Made by a program: the position numbers and the translations under genes. A DNA stretch of 64,000 nt. Source: Acanthornis magna (taxonomy: Eukaryota; Chordata; Aves; Passeriformes; Acanthizidae). Below the pieces are notes generated by a model, which saw only the letters and a program-made list of their open reading frames with translations, was not told the origin of the DNA and did no database searches. Shown here piece by piece: positions 20,307-33,400 of this stretch; position 1 is the first letter of the stretch, and each line of letters opens with the position of its first letter. Where the stretch lies: contig JAWUZG010000084.1 in assembly GCA_036785705.1 (NCBI GenBank), positions 12,785,501 through 12,849,500 of the forward strand. Reading direction: 5' to 3'.

Positions 20307-23300
20307 CCCATGATGCAGGTTGCCTTAGCTGAGTTTTTTGGTGTATCATGGAATTGCTACATGCAGTTGTAGAAAACAGTAGAAAGCCTCCATCTCTCCT
20401 AACAGCAGCCGCTCCACTGCTCTTAGATGTGAGGAAAAAGGTCATTGAGGCTTAGCCATTATAAAAACTGCTGGAAAATACCATTTTATCTCTCTCACCT
20501 GCATTCACCATCATTGCAAACAGAACAAAATAGAAGATACAATTATCACTGACAAAAACAGCTGAAGTGTTTTCACAGTTATTAATGTACTTTAGATGAA
20601 TGTAACGCTTTGTAGCTTGCAGCCCTCAGCAGAAAACCTCCCTCCGTTTGTCAGTATAGGCTATAATATATGGGTATTCTCAGATAGCAACGAGTGGCTA
20701 CAGGCAGCTCTTTCTGTTGTCTCCCATTGGATATAAAGATGTAAGTCTACGACATATCTTTCCAAAAAATGGCATGATCTTTTCATTGCTTGACTGAAGG
20801 ATAATAAACTGGACATGAAGTTTGCATTATATTGGGGAATGATAGCCAAAGAAAAATTCTGCGGAGCACCTTCTCAGCAGTCCATTGCAAGTATATCATA
20901 CATCCTTTGTTACCTGTGCTGCCTTTCCATGGTTTCAAATTCAGAATCAGGCTTTCAGCAGACTCTCTTGCCTGAATTCAGGATTCTTAAAGCTCTGGGA
21001 AAAGGCTGTAATCCTCAGCAATGCTCTTCTACCAAATTGGCAGTCTTTTGGATAAGCTGGCATTATACCTCAGTAAGCTTACCTGAGAGCAAGAGAGGAC
21101 TGCCATAATGCTCACTGCTTGTCACGCATCATGTGTGAGTATTGACCTCAGCTTTCCTAATACATTTAATGGTGTTTATTAAACACCAGCTCTTTAAAGA
21201 GCCCCACTGCTACATCTTTCTCACCTTGGGGAAGAGTAAAAGATTGAACTGATACCTCACAGATGTGTAGTCTTGTTTTGCAATGCATTACTGGAAGAAA
21301 GCAACATCATAAGTGTGATACAGCCGAAAATAGTGTAGCAGTAGGAATTAGTAGGAATTCAATGTGCTGTTTGAAACTCAATTCTCAAAATAAAGCTGTG
21401 TGGAAAGGCCACTTTTTTGTATGAAGCCTAGCAGAAGTCAATAAGGATGCTCTAGGAATTAAACTTCCTTGAACCTGTATTTGCAGTTCTTGCAGAAGAA
21501 GAAGGGATAGCACAAAGAATGTTCCCCCATTCTTTTCTGACTCTGTATGAAACATCTCACATTATGATGTCTGCTTCTTATTGAAAAATCCATAGACTGC
21601 CAAACCCCAAAGTAACCAGAAACATATGCTTATCAGTGAGGGCAAGGAATACACGACATTTCCTGCACATTTATGCAGGCACCACTCCACCACATAGTGT
21701 GGCGTTGTAGTAATTGGTAAGAGAATATGTAAACATTGTAAGCTCTAACATTTCAGGCGAGATGAATGAAACACAATTAAATGAAATTCTGTCTGGAAAT
21801 GTGTGGAAGATAGATAAATAAGATAAAAGAATAGCTGAAGTTCCACTTTATTTATTTAATTTCTTTATTGTCTTTACATTCTGGTACTTCTCAGATATGA
21901 ATATTCCACTGCTTTTGAGGCTTGGGAAGTTTTACCTTAAAAGTACATGAGAGTTTTATCACAGACTTCAGCAACAGCCAAAATTCATGGGTGTATTATT
22001 TTTCATTTAATTGAAAATATGTAAACAGAGGAGTACTTCAACTTGCCAGATCCCCCAAAGGCAGTTTCAAGTTCTTGTATTCTCAACAAGCAAGTATTCT
22101 GCTGATACTTACTTATTTCTTACTTATTTCTTTCTCTTAAGTAAGAAATTACTTAATTTCTCTTAATTGAGAAATTAAGGTAAGTACACAATATAGAGCA
22201 CAGCAGCCACAGGCCTTGGAACTACTGTAATGTTAACTCAAACAGAATTACTGACATCATACCAGAATTATATCAGTGAAACAAAACCTGCCCCTGCCAT
22301 TTTTTCCCATGCTTTGGGCCACATTAGGTATTTTGATTGGTCAAAGTTTTCAGTTCTGTTTAGAGTTGACAGCCTGTGAAGCAGCACAGTTCTCTGGAAT
22401 CACTAAAAAACGAGTCAAAAGAACAGTATGTATAGGTACATACATGTAATGTGTATATGTATCTACATATGTATATGCATACCATATGTATATACATTTA
22501 TACATATAGTAAATATTAGCAGGTGAAAACACTGTGGAGTTGTTATAGCATTTAAGCCACCTAACTTATTTGGATAAGATCGTAGATGCATTTAGAAATG
22601 TATAGTCTGATTTCTTAGAAAGTATCAGCACATTGCACTTTAGAAAACACATTTGGCAAATATCTTGCTTGTATTGGATTGTAGATAGGTAACATATGTG
22701 CATGTTTTGTTATTAGTCCCTCTGCTTGTTCTTAAACTGAACAATGAGAAACTAGAGATTTCAAGTCAATAATTAATGTAGTGGAATATGTACATGAAAG
22801 GAAAGAGAATCTAGAATGAAAAAAGGTGGAGAACAACTCATAGAGAGTATCTACTACTAATTTAGCTATTTCTTTGAAGAAGAGCACAAGGGAGTAGCCC
22901 TACTCACAAGTGTAAGGACTAAAGTCTGGATCCTACTTCAGCTCTCTGAAATAGTCCTTTGTATTTGTCCTGTACCTTTGCGTATGAGACACCTACCACC
23001 TGACCCAAGGGAGGAAAATCCAAGCTTAAGATAATAAAGATATAACTATATGGCACAGTGTTAGCAATTCAGTGCTATATTGTGCTGGGTTTAAAAACTG
23101 AGAAGTGCAATTGTCAAACTGAAATTGCTGAATAAAGGCAATTTAATATTTAGTTATCATTTTCCAATTGATTCTTCATACTTTATTATGTTTAATCTTC
23201 CTTAGGAACATCATAGTATTAAAAGTGCATATTAATTACTCAGAGCTTTCAAATAGTGGGGGATTTTCTCATGAGCAAAAACTGTTCTTTCTGTACCAGT

Positions 23301-26300
23301 GTGACTTACAATAACATGTAGACTGCATGGCATTTAGTCATGCACAGAAGCAAAGAGCTTTCAGGACAGAATCTGTAACACATATTAAGGTGAAAAATGA
23401 GGACAAAAGATTTCAAGTCTTTGTGAGAAAATATAGTGCTGATATCTTTATTCTACATTTAGAGAAACATAAACTGGTTGCCAGACTCTCCATGCCGTGA
23501 GGTCTTAATACATCAAATAGTCAGCTGACAGAGAGAGACATGACACAAACACAACTGTCTGGTCCCAGAGACCAAGAAGCTGTAAAGAAGAGTTGCAAGT
23601 TGCAGCTGCAATTCTGTCATGTTTGAATAATCAAATGTAAAGACACTCAAAAGGAATGCAAGTTGTTCGTTCTTGCTCTTGTATGATTTCTATCAATGCA
23701 CTGTTGTTATGATTCTTCCTACATAGTTCTCTCTGCCCATGGGGAAAATAGCCATACTGTCCTTTTTTTTCTGAAACTGCATGAAAACTGCCTCCATCAA
23801 TCCCTTCACGCTTAACTTTGGTGCATTCTTCCACAAACTTAATTTCTTTAGAAATGGAAAGAGGTTTCCAAATTTCAGAGTAAGTCATGATTTTCAAATC
23901 TGTTCTGTCACGATTCAAACATCTGTGAGCTTCATAACTTTGGCAAAGTGACTACAGTGACTATTTCTGTATTTTTTTTAATCCAAGTCAACCAAAATGC
24001 ATAAAAAAAGGATCAGAATGTATCAAGTAAAGGGTAAACAGAAGTTTATGCTTAACTTTATTATCTTAGTAGATATGTTATATTAGCATCAGTTGGAGGC
24101 TGTCTATTCTAAAATGCACACACATTAAAGAACAAGTTAAACATGGATTGCCACTGACTTCCTGTTCCCAGCTCTTAATATTTGTGCAAATACAGGGTCT
24201 ATTTTACTTCCTTACCAGTAGAGGTCAAAGCTTGTACTTAATGAATTCCTGGTTCACACAATGTATTTGCTTTTCATTCTGTATCTGATAACACAGATAA
24301 CACAGTCTATCTGATTATTAAATTAACAGAGCTGTGATGTAACAAGAAGCAAATAATTTTATTTTTTCCAAGTCCGGTTTGAACATTAATTACAAACTAC
24401 AGATTTAGCTCAGTTGTGTGGCAATTACAAGCAGAACAATTAAGAGAACTCAGGGTATTCCAAGTGACTTATTCAACTGAGTTCTAACTAAGCTAGAAAC
24501 ATTTGAACCACAGCTGCTTTCATGTGTAATGCTTTCCAATCCTTTTCTGTATGGTATGGAGTAAATGTGCATGCTGCCCAGGAGAACTGCTGGTGTATAA
24601 TTCAGGGTATTCCCTGAATTTCCCTTAGAAAAGGAATACTGATTAGTTGTTAAAGCCTAAAGGCTGATAAAAACCCCCTGACCTGTGCTTTCACAAATTT
24701 TTGCTTGTTGGATAAATGTTCTTCATGTTAATGTAACTCAGAAGAAAAATACAGGTTGGGAATTAAAAACATAAAATCAAATTGGTTTCAACATTTTCTA
24801 TTTAGGAAAAAAAAGGAGCACAGCAAGTTTGGATTTAGTTCAGCATAAAGTCTAATCTATCTCTAGACTTTATATGACGTCATCATGAATACCTTTTTTC
24901 TCTTTACTAGAAGCAAATGAAAATGAGAGAATCGGTCTTCCTCTGCAGATTCCTTAGTTACTGGAAGATAAGTTCGGCCTTAAGAGAATTTGCGCAGAAT
25001 TTTGATCGTGATCATAGTCTTTGAGAGAAATTGTAGTTAAAAAGTCAAAGGGAGACAGATGTGAACAGAGGTGACAGTCCCTCTGTGGTTTCTCTTTCCA
25101 TGATCCTGTTATTCTGTTCTTTCCTGTCAGCACTGTAACTAAAATGACCAGAATTCAGGATTCTTATGGAACAACTGTGCAGCCCGGACCACTCCAGAGA
25201 TCAGAATGCAAACCAGTTTGAGTCTGGCATCAACAGCACAGGATTCAGAAGCAAGAGAAGAGTGTGGGAGCTGAAAGCAAGCAGAGTTTGTCTTTGAAGT
25301 GTTCCTGTGCAGAGGAAGGGTAACACAGTATCTATCATAGTAGCAGGCCTTGCTTTGTTTTGTGTGGTTTATTTTTTTCCTCAAAAAGGTTTTACTCCAG
25401 AAACGCTTCAAATATTTTGTCCCAGTTTTTCCTCAGAGCAGTGGATACGCTTCAGGGAACTGTGGGAGTGGCGGCTTTGTCAGCCTCTCATGTTGGCAGG
25501 ACATAAAGAGTGAACTGCACCAGCCCAGGTCCCCACAGCTCCAGTATCTGAGATATTCAGCACAGTGAGTGCCAGAGGCATAAAGCCAACACGAGGAGGT
25601 CTCAGGCCATTGTCCCCAACAAATTATAATTAAAAGTAAGGTACCAATCAATGAAGTCATTACCACTTTTAGAGGCATGAGTTTTAAATTATTTTCTACA
25701 TTTTTTTCTAGCAGGTATATGGGAAAGACTTGACTTTACAGTCATTTAAGTACAAAAGTACTTTTGGAACAGTATAAGTGCTACTTTTGGAACAGTGAAA
25801 GAATGCTGTTAGTTATTTCTTAGTTTGTGTTCACTTTCATCTATACACATTGCTAAAAAAAGAAATTAAATATGCCATAACACCTACAGCTACCGTGTCT
25901 CTGCATATTGCAACAAAGCATAATTTACAATGTTAAATGAAATTTTACATTTAAATATCTGTAGGCATCTACCCAATGACAGCGGAGATGGCTCCAACTG
26001 AATGTCAGCCCCAACAGTCTATTCAATAGCAATTTTTTGGGGGTTTTGTGTGATTTATCTACTTCAAAGATATGAAGAAAAAAAGTTTTCTTGATTCTGG
26101 TGACCAAAAGGAAAGCAGAAAATGTAGATTTCTACTAAAACCATAAGGTGGATTATTTAGTGTCTGGTAGCAAAATCACACTGGGCTTCTTTTAGGTACT
26201 GTTAAGGAAAGGAGTGTAGGTGTACAGAAAGCGTGAAGAAAGGCAGCTGGAAAGGCACACACAATTAAATACCAGGAAATTCTAAAGGTGGGACATAGGC

Positions 26301-29300
26301 TGAGGAGAAGGGATAAGCTGGCTATGATTTTTTTGTGAATACGTCTCAGCCAAAAATTTCTTATTTATCACAATTGGAACATGCTCAGAATATGTATCTG
26401 TTTTACCGCCAGTTTCTTTGGAGAGCATCTTGGCAGCAGGGACAACCAGCTGGCTTGTGTGGTGCCTGCCAGCTACTCACAACTAGACAAGAGCCCCTGG
26501 TGCGTGCCATAAGCTTAGCCCAGGGAAGCTGCACTGTATGGGATCCTCTGCTCCCTGGCTAGATTACCTGAAAGGATGAGAAACAGGAAGAAAAAATGGG
26601 AGCTTGTTTTCTTCTGTTTAGCACATTGATGCCAGTTACATTGTTCTTTTGGTTTTCTTTGAAATAGCGGAATGGTAATGGAATTACCCTGTGTAAAGTG
26701 AAGCACCACTGATAGAAAATAAATAGTATTACCTTGAGACAATCTGTACTAAAAAAGTCCTACTAGTTTCCCTGGATTGTGAAACTTTCCTCCTGAAATT
26801 TTACAGCTCATTGGATTCTAGGTAGAAACTAAGGTTGCCCTGCCAGTCATAGTGAATGTCGCAGTCATAAAGAATAAAAGATAACCCAGCAGCTTTCAAG
26901 AGCCTTATTTTATGTAATTCTGATACAGCATTTATAAGACAATAAATGTTATATGCATTATACATAAAATATTCTAAAACAATTACTTGAAGGCCAGGCA
27001 TCTGAAATAATTTGGAAGTTAAAGTACATATGATTTTAATAGTGTTATATTAAAATCTCTTACAATTATTCAAAATTTGAATGAGACAGAAAATCAAATT
27101 TCAGAGCTCAAAGACAAAACCCACCAGATCAGCTGTTGTGTCAGATTGCTATCAAGCTGTAGCCTGGATCTTTGCATTCCACTAAGAGCAATGGAAACTT
27201 ACAGACATAAGCTTCCAAAGCTGGAAATTACTAGGGCTAATCAAATACTGTATTTTGGTTTGACTCTTTTTAGAGATAATGTAGCTATTTATATAAAAAA
27301 AAATGCAAGGCTGCTGAAACAATGTACAATTATACTCTAATATATTATATTAGAATGTATAACTGGAAGTGGAATGGTTTCTTAGTGATCATCATAAAAG
27401 TGCCAAAATACTCTGTAATTGATATACCTAAAAATTCCTAGTTTAATTAAACTGTAGACAAGATAGTCTATTACTTAAAGTGTTATAACTTTCTCAATTT
27501 GTGTAATATCTGGCTTACATAAATTCCTTTGACATTTCAAAAATCTTCCAGAAGTGTACATGGTGATGAAAAGTAAATTATACTGCAATACTGAGAAACT
27601 GTTACTGGATACTATATATGGCCACAACAATCACTGCTCTCCTGTACAATAGCAGTTTCTGACAATTGATGTTGTTACTAAACCAATTACAATTATTAGA
27701 TGGGAAAAAAATCCCACATTAATTAGAGGCATCATTCTCTCAGTACAGCTGGACAGACTGTTTTTCACAAAGCTCTTCCACATAAAATAATTATCTATGT
27801 ACTGCAAACTCAGTCACTTCTCATAGTCCTCAAGCAAATGCTTTCTTCTTGGTCTGGAGTCCTGACTTAAATGCAGTTGTAGATGGATGCTTTGATTAAC
27901 TGTGCTCACATCATCACTGGATGTCTCCATAAAATAATAATTTACTGATTCATAAAGATTTAGACTGATCCGCTGAAATTCCTTCCAGCACAGCAGAAGG
28001 TAGTATCTTTATCCTGACTTCTCAGATAGAAAGATTTCAGCTAAGAATATTGCTACAAATACGGGGAACTGAAAACAACTATATTTTGGGTAAATATTAG
28101 TAATTTTGTCAGTATTTGCATTTCATGAGAATTTTGTAAGCTTCATATAGTAAAGACATAAAAAGTTTCAGTAAACTTAAAGGCTACAGAGAAAAGCTTG
28201 AAGGCACTTACTTACAACACAGTAATGGAAGAGGAAAATTAACTGTTACAGGTGATCTTAGTTCCACAATATCCCAGTCTTGTACATTTAATAGCAAAAG
28301 TGCTGCTCTCGAGTGCCCAGCTCTTCCAATGAGCAAGTCATGAAATGCTCATTGATGTCAGCGGCTTTAATTTATTAGTGCTTGACAAAAAGATTATGAA
28401 AATATATTTTTTAAAAATCCTATTTGATAACAGTGATGATATTTCTTTGTCCCTTCTGTCAGAGAAAGGAAAATTTCTGTCTGACACTATCAGTTATCAA
28501 GTTTGAGTTGCTAGGGAGCACTGTAGTCCCTTATCTTCATAAAGAAGATACTTCCTACAAGTGGAAAAAATAAAATTCTGTTTTCAATTTCATTAATAAG
28601 AACTTAGAGCTGATTTGCCAGAAATAATGTGATATGTACAGTTGTGAAATCTTAATTATATTTTTATCTTAGTATCAGTTAGAGGCTGTTTTGAGGACTT
28701 AATATTTTTTTCACTTTGATCATGATTTTCAGAAGTGACAAGTGATATTGTTCATTTACTCTGGGGTTTTTGTAAGGCAGATGCAGAAAATTTTCAACAG
28801 AAATTTTTTAATTAAGGGTCGCAATTCTATTATCAACAGCCATATACTTTATCCTTCTGCTCCTGGGGAGAGGAATGGGGAGTAGTAAAGGCCAGAAAAA
28901 ATCCCAAAAACCGGAAAGGCAGGCCTTCATGTCAATCAAAATTTAACGTCTTCATCTTAATTACAACCAGGCTGAGCCAGGACTGAAATTATGTTAAGTC
29001 ACAGAGTCTCCTGCTTCTTCTCATCACTCAGAAGGGATAACTTCAAGAACTTCCCCGCCTTTCCCCTTCCTTCTCCCCTTGCTCTCCCCTGATCTGACAT
29101 TCCCTCACCTTCCCTTCTCTTCCCAAACCCTTAATGCACTGTCTCTGGATGCTGGAAGCACCAGGGCAGGTACAGTGTTGGCAGCTGTGGGCATGGCTTG
29201 TGATCCAGTTGATGTGAGGTAGGTGGGGGTGACAGAGGAGGCACTTGTTGTCCAGGGAGATTGCCAAGGAAAAGGCCCCATGTATTCTCACTTTCTTCAG

Positions 29301-30284
29301 AGGCTCACCTAAGTATTGCATGGGTGAAACAGGAAAGCCTGAAGAGATTCATATGGAGACATAACACATGCATTTTATATTTTATAGGGAAAGTTTTCTT
29401 ATATCAAGACTACTTTTTCCATGAGTAATTATTGTCCTAATGAAAAATGACAGGATCAAGCAAGTTCTTGTTTTACTGTCAAATCAGTGGTGGCAGTGAT
29501 GCTTTGAACTTAGCCAGTGCATTCAGTATTTCACCGATAATGTGGAGAGATTCAAGTGTAACAGTAGTGGAATTGATCTTCTGTGATGTTGGTGGGAAGG
29601 TGGAGATTAACTTGTGAAAGTTGCCGAAGTACTGAAGTGCAATAGTCTGTTCTGGAACATAGATTGCCCTCTGCCCTTGGCAGTGCTAAGGTGGTGGGCA
29701 AGAGCTTACTTAGCTCCCTTGCATAGTCAGGAAATCAGCTGTACCATGGACAGACCTTTTTACCAAGGCAAAGTTTATCATTTTGCTTAAAAAAATCACA
29801 CAAGGGAGAGATGAACACAATCACCCAGGAGAGTGAATAAAAGTTAATGAAAGAAGAGGTAATAAAAAAATCTGAGATCTGTATCTCTGTTCATTCATGT
29901 CTTACCATCTTTTATCCACACAGTCTTTTCAGCAGTTCCAAAACTCCTGCACTTCATTCTTCCACTTTGTGTACTGGTCCAATATTATTCCTTTCCTTAT
30001 CAGCTAGTGATCGTAATTTGTGTATTATTTGTCTTCTTACTTTTGGGTATAATACCAAATTTGTTCAGTAAATGCAGTTAAAAGTGTTTGAGCTGTTACA
30101 AATAGAAGCCATTATAAAAACCTTGTAAGAATGATAATGAATTAGATGAGGTTTGCATTTTCTTTTTTCTTCTTTTTTTTTAGGTGGCTTTTAGGTGTGT
30201 TGATAAAGAGGAGATCCTGTTTGGCGGGTACTCTGCTGTTGCGATTTCTGTAAGCTGTGGGAATGAGGGAGGGAATTGCAATTC
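20307..30284. other. Intergenic upstream of MUC6
   Basis: About 10 kb without a supportable exon. Contents noticed: a hairpin with 11-bp arms at 22152-22162 / 22169-22179, a TA/TG-rich simple repeat at about 22425-22510, and a C/T-rich block at 29050-29130. Any MUC6 enhancers would be expected here, but I cannot identify them. Confidence 0.5.
22425..22510. repeat. AT-rich simple repeat (TATG/TACA type)
   Basis: An imperfect alternation of TATGTA and TACATA units over about 85 bp, self-complementary in many registers. Confidence 0.7.
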
Positions 30285-30295
30285 TATATATAAAG
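30285..30295 (+). promoter_or_regulatory. MUC6: TATA box of MUC6
   Basis: TATATATAAAG lies 103 bp before the gap to the start codon at 30398, predicting transcription start near 30315-30325 and a 5' UTR of about 75-85 nt. A GATA-like TTGATAAAG sits upstream at about 30200. Known biology: bird MUC6 is made in oviduct magnum and stomach glands. No clear oestrogen response element was seen near the box. Confidence 0.65.
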
Positions 30296-30397
30296 CATCC
30301 AAGCTTGAAGAGGGCAGCCTAGAAAGTGGCAGCATTGGCACTGCCTGCTTGGAACGGAGGAGAGCACTGAGAACACTCCCCAGGCAGGGCATGCATC

Positions 30398-30449
30398 ATG
30401 CTCCCAACACTAATACTGCTCATCTTCTGCAGTTTTCTGCAATCTGCTG
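30398..30449 (+). CDS. MUC6: MUC6 exon 1: start and signal peptide
   Basis: ATG with A at -3, then MLPTLILLIFCSFLQSA, a typical hydrophobic signal sequence; donor G|GTAAGT, ending phase 1. Another ATG 7 bp upstream (30391) is out of frame and, after splicing to exon 2, stops after 21 codons, overlapping the real start. Confidence 0.9.
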
Positions 30450-33400
30450 GTAAGTCCAAGGTGCCTGGGTTCCTCTTAGTACGTAGTTTGAAGGAAAATA
30501 CTGAAACAGTATAGAAACAAAGGGGGGGACTCCATTGTAGTATTACAACACATGAAGTTCAGGTTTTGCTCTCCCACAACCTGCAGAATTCAGTTTACAC
30601 GTTTTCTTCTCCTTCGCTTCATCTTAAAACACAACTGATTATTTAATAAACACATGACTGAAATAAAACAATCTGTTCTTAACTTTTTCAGAAAGGTGGT
30701 TACAAATTTGTTGGATCATTCTCTAAAGTTCATTCCCTAGATATGAGAATATTTTTTAATGGACTTTTGTTGTGTTTCCAAGTTGCCAAGTGCCTTCATC
30801 TTTCAGATGTTCATGATAGAGTGTCTTAGCGATGTCATTGCGGATATACGTATCGTATATCTTCTGTGTAGAGTGATAATCCAAATTATTTTTCTTTGTT
30901 ATGTGAACTGCAAAAAGGATTAAGTATGAGCTGTGTGATGGCATTTCTTTTTTTGAAGAATGACGTGATACAAAGAATCCTGTGCTGGAAAACAGGCAAA
31001 CAGTCTAAAAATTTTACATGACTCTTAACATATTCCTCCATATATTATTCAGTATAATTCTTCAGTCTTTTAAAGGACTCTGTCTTACTTTTTTGATCCA
31101 ACCCATCTGAGTACCAGATGAATGTGTAATTTCCAAAAAAGACTTGATAGGTAAGTTCATTGACTCCATAGCTACTCTGCCTTCTTACTCATTACTCCAT
31201 CTGTGGTGTTTTCAATGGATTTTTTGAGAATGAGCCTTTCTTGCCATGGTTTGGCATTGCTTGAGGTGGTTTCTTTTTTATCTCTTCTGGATATTCTCTT
31301 TAATTACCAATTATTACAGTTACAATTTCAAGAACAGGTTTCAAGACGCAAAAAAGCATACTACACTTGCTTTAGTTTAAACAAAGTTAAATTTATTTCT
31401 TCTGTATTGTGTTTACTGCGTTTAATGAACCATGTAGTTCAAATTGCAATGAAACATTTATTATTCTTAAATCACTCACTTAAACTATAGCACAAAAATA
31501 ATTAAAATATAAGCAATTGAACACTTTAGTAGACTCTCAGAGCCAATTTCTAACCTCAGCAGTGTTGTTATAAATCAGGTGTAACTCAATTCACTGTATT
31601 TGCACCATTGTAACCAATATCAAGTACCTGAACATGGGTCCTAACCCCACGTTTTGCTGCCTGCAAGATCTTAATCTATATTATTTCCTGTGTTAGGTAA
31701 TAGATGTGTTAATATTAATATTGATATAAATACTAATACTTACAATCAAATAGAAAATTGTTGTAGACATTTACACAGCCAGAAGATTTATATATAAACT
31801 TAGCAATTAAATAGTACCATTTTCTACAAAAGACTAATTTGATTTTAAATGTAAAAATCCTAGAAGTGGGGTCTAGAAAATTCTTACAGAACAGTTTTCT
31901 CCTTCGGCATGTATCAATATTTCAGGGCCCTAGTATGCTGTGAAAGGTTGGAGACAGTGAAAAAAGATTTCATTCTGTGAAAGATTTGAAATGAGACAAT
32001 TTTTGGATGTTGATCTGTATGTTCTAAAACTGGACAACATGCAGGGTGCTCATTGTTTTGAATTCTAGATCCAAATCTTGTCTCCTAAAAATGAGTCAAA
32101 TCAAAGCCAGGAGTTAATTTCTCCTGTTCATGGATCTGCATCCAAATTCCATACCTGAGTCCATCTCTAGCTAAAAATGTAAATATTGATTGTTAAGGAC
32201 ATATATTTGATTATTTGATATGAACTCTGATGGAAACTGATAACTCAAGAAAATCGGTGAACATGCATTAGCTTGAGTAAAAAATGTCTACAGAAGCTTA
32301 AACCCCAGTTAAAACTCATAGTTCTAGCCTTTACTTAATAAGAGATTCATTGAAGAAATTGATGCTTCAGCCCTTTAGCCATTTCAGTAGTCAAAACTGT
32401 GCATGGATCCTTTTGAGAGGCTTATGTACCATCGTAACACTTTTTTTTCAAAGTATGTAACTATGAAGTTACCTTGATTTATGCTGTTCAGACCTCTATG
32501 TTTGCAAGAGACAGAGGGAGTTAATAATTCCACATTGAAGAGAAATTGTCATGAACATGTGCAACTGATTATTCATATTGCAGCTACAGCTCTAGCTTTA
32601 CCCTCACTGCTAAATTTAATTTTATGTTGATATCATTTATTTTAAAGCTCTTGTCTTTTCCAGAACATCAGACATTTCAACATTTCTGTTTGCCCCAAAT
32701 TAGAATATAAAAGCTGAACCCTTTACAGAACAGAAATCCTAAATTATTTCTGTTTGGAAGTACAAAGATTTCATTTCACTGTTTGTTTTTCATTTGTTTA
32801 TCTGATGTGAAATACTTTGGAGTAATTACAACATAAAATTATATTTTCCCCTAGGGATGTTTCATAGTAACCCTAGTATAGGAAGAAAATTCCTTATTTC
32901 TTCATAGTAAGTCATGTTCCCTAACTGGGTTGTATTGTTGCTATGAACTAGACAGGCTGACCACACAGAAACTACACTTCAACAGATATAGTTCTCAAGG
33001 AAGTTGGCCAGCTGGAGTAGAATGGGAATTGAAAGTAAAACCTTCCTTTATCCAAGAGAAGTGAAACTCTGGTTAAAGTTCTATTGAGATAATTCAAAAT
33101 AAGTATTTCATGTCATTTCTCAAAGGAAAACAGAATACTTGCACTAATAGTAAAATGTCAGGAAGGAAGATTTCAGTACTTCAGAAATCTCATTTAACAC
33201 TAGGACAGCCTTTTAAATGAAGAATTCTTGAATGATTGCAACATACAACTTCTGCCTGGGGCCTTGATACATCTGTACAATCTGCCATTTTGTGTGCTTG
33301 TGAATGGTTGATAATGTTGCCAGGAAGATTTAACTAATCTCTGTGGAGTTAAGAAAAAGAATGTAAATGCTGAGAATAATTACTGTACTGTAATTAGTAT

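Noticed and set aside
30155..30185. Polypyrimidine tract ending TTTTTTTTAG just before the MUC6 promoter, possible acceptor of an upstream exon
   Set aside because: A TATA box lies about 100 bp downstream and no matching donor or upstream exon is evident; it may be a chance tract.
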